DNA from: DASYAE01 sp036501535
GTDB lineage: Bacteria; Actinomycetota; Actinomycetes; Streptomycetales; Catenulisporaceae
Assembly (NCBI GenBank): GCA_036501535.1
Contig: DASYAE010000039.1
Coordinates: 1 to 57,290 of the forward strand
DNA length: 57,290 nt
Direction: 5' to 3'
Under the pieces are notes generated by a model. It did no database searches. It saw only the letters and a list, made by a program, of their open reading frames with translations, and was not told where the DNA came from. The position numbers were made by a program, and so were the translations under genes. Numbering within the stretch: position 1 is the stretch's first letter; each line of letters opens with the position of its first letter. This document shows, in pieces, positions 53,001-57,290 of the stretch.

Positions 53001-55921
53001 CCATCACGGTGGGCCAGATCATCGGGCAGGTCTCGCGCGAGCTCGGCATCAGCGCGCCGATGGCCACCTCGGCCTTCGCCACCTCGACCCTCGGCGAGCT
53101 GGCCGAGATGCTCGACCAGCTCGCGCAGGGCCCGGACGCGCAGTCGGCGGGCCGGCCCGACACGGTGCTCGGCGTCTCTCCCTGGGTGCGCGCCTTCGAC
53201 GTGGAGCTCGTCCCGGCCGAGCCCGGCCCGCCGATCCGCTCCGCAGCGGGCAGCGAGTGGCAACTGTTCGCGCCCGACCGCCACCCGCTCGCCTCGGCGC
53301 TGCACTACGCGCTGCGCCGGGCCGGCGTCGGCGACGGGGTGCTGCTGTGCCTGCCGCGGGACTGCGACGAGGACCACGTCGGCCTGATGCTCTCGGCCGC
53401 GCGCGCCGCCCTCTCGGCCGGCGGATCCGCGCGCTTCGTGGCGGTCGGCGACCGGCGCGGCGCCGCGGGCCTGGCCAAGACCCTGCACCTGGAGGACCCG
53501 CGGATCGCGACCACGCTGGTCACGCTGCCGCTGCCGGAGGAGATGACCGACGCGCAGGCGACCCGCGCCGCGGCCGCGATCGCCGCGGACGTCGCGGCGA
53601 CCGGCGGTTTCAGCGAGGTCTGCTATGACGCGGACGGCGCCCGGCGTATTCCGGTGCTGCGACCGCTGCCGGCGCCCGGCGCGGTCGCGCTGCACGACCC
53701 GATCGGCCCCGAGGACGTGCTGCTGGTCACCGGCGGCGGCAAGGGGATCACGGCCGAGTGCGCGCTCGCCCTCGGCCGGGACACCGGCGCGGCGGTCGGC
53801 CTGATGGGCCGGTCCGACCCGCAGGAGGACGCGGAACTCGCCGCCAACCTCGAGCGGATGGCCGCGGCCGGCGTGCGGTACCACTACGCGGTGGCCGACG
53901 TGACCGTGCCGGACCAGGTGAAGGCGGCCGTCGACGCGGTGCGCGGCAGCCTCGGCCCGGTCACCGCGGTGCTGCACGGCGCCGGGCGCAACGAGCCGAG
54001 GGCGCTGGCCGACCTGGACGAGGACTCGTTCAAGCGGACCCTCGCGCCGAAGGTCGGCGGCCTGGAGACGGTGCTGGCCGCGGTGGACCCGGCGGGCCTA
54101 CGGCTGCTGGTCAGCTTCGCCAGCATCATCGGCCGGGCCGGCCTGCGCGGCGAGGCGGACTACGCGACCGCGAACGACTGGCTCAGCGACCTGACGAAGC
54201 GGGTGGGCGAGGACTACCCCGACTGCCGGTGCGTCTCGCTGGAGTGGTCGGTCTGGTCCGGCGCCGGCATGGGCGAGCGGCTCGGCGTGCTCGAGTCGCT
54301 GGTCCGGGACGGCATCGAGCCCATCCCGGTGCGCGAGGGCGTGGCCCTGCTCGGCCGGCTGATCGCCGATCCGGCGGTCCCGGGCGCGGTGGTCGTGGCG
54401 GGCCGGGCGGACGGGCTGCCGACGCTCGCGCTCGAACGGTCCGAGCTGCCGCTGCTGCGGTTCCTCGACCGGCCGCGGGTGCACTACCCGGGCATCGAGC
54501 TGGTCGTGGACGCGGACCTGTCCGCGACCGGCGACCTCTACCTGCCGGACCACCTGCTCGATGGCGACCTGCTGTTCCCGGCGGTGTTCGGCATGGAGGC
54601 GATGGCGCAGGCCGGCGCCGCGCTGACCGGGCGGTCCGGCCCGCCGGTGCTCGAGGACGTCGAGTTCCTGCGCCCGATCGTGGTCCCGCCCAGCGGGAGC
54701 ACGACCATCCGGGTGGCGGCCCTGGCCACCGGCCCGGACACGGTGCGCGCGGTGATCCGCAGCAGCGACACCGGTTTCCAGGCCGACCACTTCGCCGCGA
54801 CGCTGCGCTACGGCGTGCCGCTGCCGGCCGAGGCCGCGCCGCGGCCCCTCGCGCCGGACGCGCCGGCCCTGCCGGTGGATCCGGCGAAGGATCTCTACGG
54901 CCCGGTGCTGTTCCAGGGCGACCGGTTCCAGCGGCTGCTCGGCTACCGTGGCCTCGCCGCCAAGAGCTGCACGGCGCGGATCGACAACGTACGTAAGGCA
55001 TCCTGGTTCGCCGGCTTCCTGCCCGGCGAGCTGGTCGCCGCCGACCCGGGCGCCAGGGACACGTTCATGCACGCGATCCAGTGCTGCGTGCCCGACGCGA
55101 CGCTGTTGCCGGCCGGCGTGGAGCGGCTGTACCTCGCCGATCCGGCGGCCGTGGCGGCCGACGCCGAGCTGACCCTGCACGCCGCCGAGCGGCTGCGCGA
55201 CGGCGACACCTACACCTACGACCTCGACATCCGCGACCCGGCCGGCGCGCTGGTCGAGCGGTGGGAGGGGCTGCGGCTCCAGGCCGTGCGCAAGCTGGAC
55301 GGATCAGGGCCCTGGCTCCCGTCGCTGCTCGGGCCGTACCTGGAGCGGCGCACCGAGCCGGTGCTGGGCACGCAGCTGCGCTGCGTCGTGTGGCCCGACG
55401 CGGAGGAGCCCGGCGCCGGCAAGGGCGTCGCGGCTCGCCGACGGCAGACCGCGGCGGCGCTCGGCTGGCTGCTCGGCCCGGACACCGCGGTGCGGTACCG
55501 GCCCGACGGCATGCCCGAGGTCGACACCGGCGTTCCGGTCTCGTCCGCGCACGGCGCCGGAGTCACCTTCGCGGTGGCGTGCGGCAGCGGCCTGGTCGCC
55601 TGCGACGTGGAGGAGGCGGCCGAGCGCACCGAGCAGCAGTGGGCTGATCTGCTCGGCCCGGACGGCCTCGCGCTGGCCCGGCTGATGGCCGCCGAGGGCG
55701 GCGAGAGCCTCGAGGTGGCGGCGACCCGGGTGTGGGGCGCGGGCGAGTGCCTGCGCAAGGCCGGGCGCGCCATGGTCGGGCTCACCGTGGCCGGCCCCGC
55801 GCGGCCGGAGTCGTGGACCGTGCTGCGCGCGGGCCCGGCGCTGATCGCCACGTTCCCCACGCGCCTGCGCGGGGCCGTGGACCCGGTTGTCTTCGCGATG
55901 CTGACGGAGGGCGGCGATTGA
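50051..55921 (+). CDS. Iterative enediyne polyketide synthase (PKSE)
   Basis: A 1956-aa type I iterative PKS with the enediyne-specific order KS-AT-ACP-KR-DH-PPTase. KS: active Cys221 in VDGACSSS, His in EGHGTGT and GNFGHTKAA. AT: Ser665 in GHSLGE, and HAFHS, which favours malonyl-CoA. ACP: LHLSSI, Ser984 probably bears the phosphopantetheine. KR: TGGGKG from T1227, YATANDWL. DH: PDHLLDG, His1501. C-terminal PPTase: AHGAGVTFAV, D1852-V-E and WGAGECLRKAG, which would self-activate the ACP. It builds the linear polyene precursor of the enediyne core. ATG overlaps the UnbU stop; the stop overlaps the thioesterase start. Whether the product is 9- or 10-membered cannot be read from this. Confidence 0.97.
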   Translation: MTGAVIGTATAARIAVVGIACRYPDADSPARLWENVLAGRRAFRRLPDERMRREDYYSPDPAAPDRFYTAKAAVLEGFEFDRVAHRIAGSTFRSTDMTHWLALDTAARALEDAGFPAGVGLAARNTGVIVGNSLTGEFSRANLMRLRWPYVRRTVGAALRDIGWEDGPLADFLGALERRYKSPFPPIDEDTLAGGLANTIAGRICNHFDFKGGGFTVDGACSSSLLSVATACDALAAGRLDAAVAGGVDLSIDPFEVIGFAKTGALATGTMKVYDRGSNGFWPGEGCGMLVLMRDEDAVAQGRFRYATIAGWGFSSDGRGGITRPEADGHRLALQRAYSAAGFGIETVAYLEGHGTGTAVGDATELRAFSAHRREADPEAPPAAISTVKGNFGHTKAAAGVAGLIKAVLAVRHQVIPPATSHVEDHPELAGPKPALRVPDAAELWPAGAPVRAGVSSMGFGGINAHVVVEHADGARRSRLGRVTERLVRSRQDAELLLLDAVGIAELRGQVARLAALSEKLSYAELADLAATLQRELYGRPIRAAVVAASPEEAAARFAKLLSLLDSGARSVLDTADGVFLGRAAAEPRIGLLFPGQGAGRRGDGGALRRRFAEVDDLYRDRALPVDGDLVATAVAQPRIATGSAAGLRVLSALGIEAVGAAGHSLGELSALHWAGAMSETALLDLAAARGAVMGEASEGGGTMAGIAAPPEQVEPLLAGEEAVIAGYNGPRQTVVSGTARSVDAVVARAAALGLDTSRINVSHAFHSRLVAPAAQAFADRLARERFSPLSRAVYSTVTGAELPPDADLPDLLTRQIVSPVRFEQAARELAGRVDLLIEVGPGRILRGLAEQITDVPAVSLEADSPSLAGLLGAVAAAYALGAPVRHAALFEGRFTRDLPLDKEFRFLASPCESAPEAYFAVASDPAAQPADSVAAIASQSPDAAAGTQTSLEVLLRLAAERAELPVEAVRADSNPLDELHLSSITVGQIIGQVSRELGISAPMATSAFATSTLGELAEMLDQLAQGPDAQSAGRPDTVLGVSPWVRAFDVELVPAEPGPPIRSAAGSEWQLFAPDRHPLASALHYALRRAGVGDGVLLCLPRDCDEDHVGLMLSAARAALSAGGSARFVAVGDRRGAAGLAKTLHLEDPRIATTLVTLPLPEEMTDAQATRAAAAIAADVAATGGFSEVCYDADGARRIPVLRPLPAPGAVALHDPIGPEDVLLVTGGGKGITAECALALGRDTGAAVGLMGRSDPQEDAELAANLERMAAAGVRYHYAVADVTVPDQVKAAVDAVRGSLGPVTAVLHGAGRNEPRALADLDEDSFKRTLAPKVGGLETVLAAVDPAGLRLLVSFASIIGRAGLRGEADYATANDWLSDLTKRVGEDYPDCRCVSLEWSVWSGAGMGERLGVLESLVRDGIEPIPVREGVALLGRLIADPAVPGAVVVAGRADGLPTLALERSELPLLRFLDRPRVHYPGIELVVDADLSATGDLYLPDHLLDGDLLFPAVFGMEAMAQAGAALTGRSGPPVLEDVEFLRPIVVPPSGSTTIRVAALATGPDTVRAVIRSSDTGFQADHFAATLRYGVPLPAEAAPRPLAPDAPALPVDPAKDLYGPVLFQGDRFQRLLGYRGLAAKSCTARIDNVRKASWFAGFLPGELVAADPGARDTFMHAIQCCVPDATLLPAGVERLYLADPAAVAADAELTLHAAERLRDGDTYTYDLDIRDPAGALVERWEGLRLQAVRKLDGSGPWLPSLLGPYLERRTEPVLGTQLRCVVWPDAEEPGAGKGVAARRRQTAAALGWLLGPDTAVRYRPDGMPEVDTGVPVSSAHGAGVTFAVACGSGLVACDVEEAAERTEQQWADLLGPDGLALARLMAAEGGESLEVAATRVWGAGECLRKAGRAMVGLTVAGPARPESWTVLRAGPALIATFPTRLRGAVDPVVFAMLTEGGD

Positions 55922-56388
55922 GTATGGGGCCTTACTACGAGTACCGGCACCTGGTCGGCTTCGAGGAGACCAATCTGGTCGGGAACGTCTACTACGTGAA
56001 CTACTTCAGGTGGCAGGGCCGCTGCCGGGAGATGTTCCTGCGCGACCACGCGCCGGACGTCCTGATGGAGATCCGCGAGGACCTCAAGCTGTTCACCCTC
56101 AAGTGCGAGTGCGAGTTCCTGGCCGAGCTGTCCGCGTTCGACGAGCTGTCGATCCGGATGCGGCTGGAGGACCTGACGCAGACCCAGATCGGCTTCGCGT
56201 TCGACTACGTGAGGCTGCGCGAGGGCGTGGAGGAACTCGTCGGCCGGGGCCGGCAGCGGATCGCGTGCATGCGCGGGCCGAACCACGACACCCGTCCGGC
56301 CCGGGTCCCCGAGTCGCTGCGCCGGGCGCTGTCCGCCTACGAGCCGGTGCTGGCCGGCGCGGCGGCGGCGGCCGGGAGCGCGCGATGA
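55918..56388 (+). CDS. Enediyne hot-dog thioesterase (TEBC)
   Basis: A 156-aa acyl thioesterase of the 4-hydroxybenzoyl-CoA family that releases the polyene from the PKS. GFEETNLVGNVYYVNYFRWQG holds the enediyne-thioesterase signature with the Asn-rich loop, and REMFLRDHAPDVL follows. The TTG at 55918 overlaps the PKS stop by 4 bp (TTGA) and has GGAGG (55906-55910) 7 bp upstream; ATG 55924 is an alternative. It lies directly after the PKS, as in the minimal cassette. Confidence 0.95.
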   Translation: MSMGPYYEYRHLVGFEETNLVGNVYYVNYFRWQGRCREMFLRDHAPDVLMEIREDLKLFTLKCECEFLAELSAFDELSIRMRLEDLTQTQIGFAFDYVRLREGVEELVGRGRQRIACMRGPNHDTRPARVPESLRRALSAYEPVLAGAAAAAGSAR

Positions 56389-56960
56389 GCGCTGAGAGCA
56401 CGTCGGTCAGCACGCCGCCGCGCGCGCACCGGGCCGGCGCGCCGCAGCCGCCGGGCGAGGCGCTGCGGATCCGGCCCGGCGCCCGCGAGCTGCGCTCGGT
56501 GCTCGGGGCCTTCGCGACCGGCGTCACGGTCGTCACGGCCGGGCGCACCGCCCCGTGCGGGATGACCGCGAACTCGTTCAGCTCGGTCTCGCTCGACCCG
56601 CCGCTGGTGCTGGTCTGCGTGAAGCGGGACGCGCTGCTGCACGGTGAGATCCTGGCCAACGGGGCCTTCGCGGTCTCGGTGCTCTCCTCGCGGCAGGAGC
56701 CGGAGGCGCGCTACTTCGCCGACCACGCCAGGCCGCGCGGCGACCAGGAGTTCGCGGCAGTGCGCTGCGCGCCCGGACCCCGCACCGGCGCGCCGGTGCT
56801 GCAGGACGCGCTGGCCTGGCTCGAGTGCCGGCTGGCCGCGGCCTACGACGGCGGCAGCCACTCGATCCTGCTCGGCTCGGTGCTGGACGCGGAGCGGCAG
56901 CCGCAGGACGACGCCCTGGTCTTCTACCGCGGCGGGTTCCGCCGGCTCGCCTCGGCGTGA
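56385..56960 (+). CDS. Flavin reductase (NAD(P)H:flavin oxidoreductase, SgcE6-like)
   Basis: A 191-aa flavin reductase domain protein: LGAFATGVTVVTA, GMTANSFSSVSLDPPLVLVCV and NGAFAVSVLSSRQEPEARYFA are the conserved FMN-binding segments. Such proteins supply reduced flavin to two-component monooxygenases; in C-1027 biosynthesis SgcE6 has that role. No partner monooxygenase is seen here, so the partner probably lies outside the window. It is coupled to the thioesterase gene (ATGA). A strong terminator follows at 56970-56998. Confidence 0.93.
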   Translation: MSAESTSVSTPPRAHRAGAPQPPGEALRIRPGARELRSVLGAFATGVTVVTAGRTAPCGMTANSFSSVSLDPPLVLVCVKRDALLHGEILANGAFAVSVLSSRQEPEARYFADHARPRGDQEFAAVRCAPGPRTGAPVLQDALAWLECRLAAAYDGGSHSILLGSVLDAERQPQDDALVFYRGGFRRLASA

Positions 56961-56969
56961 GGGCGGAAC

Positions 56970-56998
56970 GGACCGCCCGGACAGCGTCCGGGCGGTCC
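56970..56998 (+). terminator. Terminator of the UnbV-PKS operon
   Basis: GGACCGCCCGGAC (56970-56982) and GTCCGGGCGGTCC (56986-56998) form a perfect 13-bp stem with a 3-nt loop, 9 bp after the last stop. Confidence 0.88.
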
Positions 56999-57290
56999 GG
57001 ACTGCATATGCATGATGATATGTCAAGTCGAATCGACACTCCGGCTGTGCGGTCGCCGCGCGGACAACGGTTCGCGTTCGGGCCCTTGCGGACGGGCACC
57101 AACTCTGGAAGGATCGGAACCGATGCCAGTACTCTTATGGCAGAGCGCGAGGTCCAGGGCTCCAGGGGAAAAGCTCGGCTCGTCGAGTCGCCGGCCAGCG
57201 GTGGGGTTGACCGTGGTCCGCGGGGATTCCCGACGACGATCAATGCTGTTCGACATTTGACACTGTCGGCTGAATATCGATGCCGGCCGA
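56999..57290. other. Window end: no identified gene
   Basis: After the terminator comes an AT-richer patch (GCATATGCATGATGATATG near 57003) that could hold a promoter for a rightward gene. An open frame from ATG 57137 runs to the window end without a stop, but the visible ~50 residues match nothing I recognise. Confidence 0.3.

Noticed and set aside
49970..53977. Very long open frame (1335 codons) on the minus strand across the PKS gene
   Set aside because: The translation is a Gly/Arg/Ala-rich low-complexity shadow with no domains; the plus-strand PKS frame has every catalytic motif. Long antisense frames are a normal result of very high G+C.
57012..57260. Small rightward gene at the window end
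   Set aside because: The 82-codon frame has no recognisable domain, and competing frames on both strands are equally plausible; the sequence is cut off.

Overview
This is a high-GC stretch of actinobacterial chromosome (clearly over 65% G+C by eye, many GTG starts, ATGA/GTGA stop-start overlaps, third positions almost all G/C). The gene families suggest a filamentous, secondary-metabolite-producing actinomycete (Streptomyces, Catenulispora or Actinospica type). The exact genus is an inference. Genes fill both strands densely. I saw no tRNA, rRNA, CRISPR array or intact insertion sequence.

Layout. 0-3.3 kb: an ABC-2 exporter pair, a SAM methyltransferase and a GNAT acetyltransferase. 3.3-5.9 kb: a divergent MFS exporter / TetR pair with a conspicuous operator. 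6.2-11.3 kb: a membrane-anchored pseudokinase-like protein, a GH3 lipoprotein, a DinB-fold protein, an ArsR-type regulator and a DUF4232 lipoprotein. 11.4-19.0 kb: a coupled five-gene operon (SWIM zinc finger, DUF5691-like, MoxR AAA+, DUF5682-like, VWA) that looks like one chaperone- or conflict-type machine. 19.0-23.7 kb: a VOC protein, a GntR regulator coupled to a GH20 hexosaminidase, and a secreted CBM3-GH16 polysaccharide-active protein. 23.8-25.7 kb: an XRE regulator, an antitoxin-like gene with a frameshifted PIN toxin, and a secreted beta-trefoil protein. 26-28 kb: sucC-sucD, the primary-metabolism landmark. 28-34 kb: a DUF6350-like membrane protein, two proline/glutamine-rich RDD proteins, and a carotenoid oxygenase divergent from a TetR gene.

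34.0-36.3 kb: a DUF222/HNH endonuclease gene bracketed by two inverted copies of a ~270-bp repeat. Each copy carries a perfect 26-bp-stem hairpin. The unit lies exactly at the left edge of the biosynthetic cluster.

36.6-57 kb: an enediyne polyketide biosynthetic gene cluster, the most important content of the window. Two DUF1702 (UnbL-type) genes and a P450 are read rightward. An MFS exporter, an AhpD-fold protein, a GMC oxidoreductase and a small partner protein are read leftward. A TIGR03084-type protein follows. The run then ends with the coupled block UnbV, UnbU, iterative enediyne PKS (KS-AT-ACP-KR-DH-PPTase), hot-dog thioesterase and flavin reductase, closed by a strong terminator. The minimal cassette for the enediyne core is therefore present. 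Peripheral genes (sugars, aromatic moieties, apoprotein) are not seen in the window and may lie to the right.
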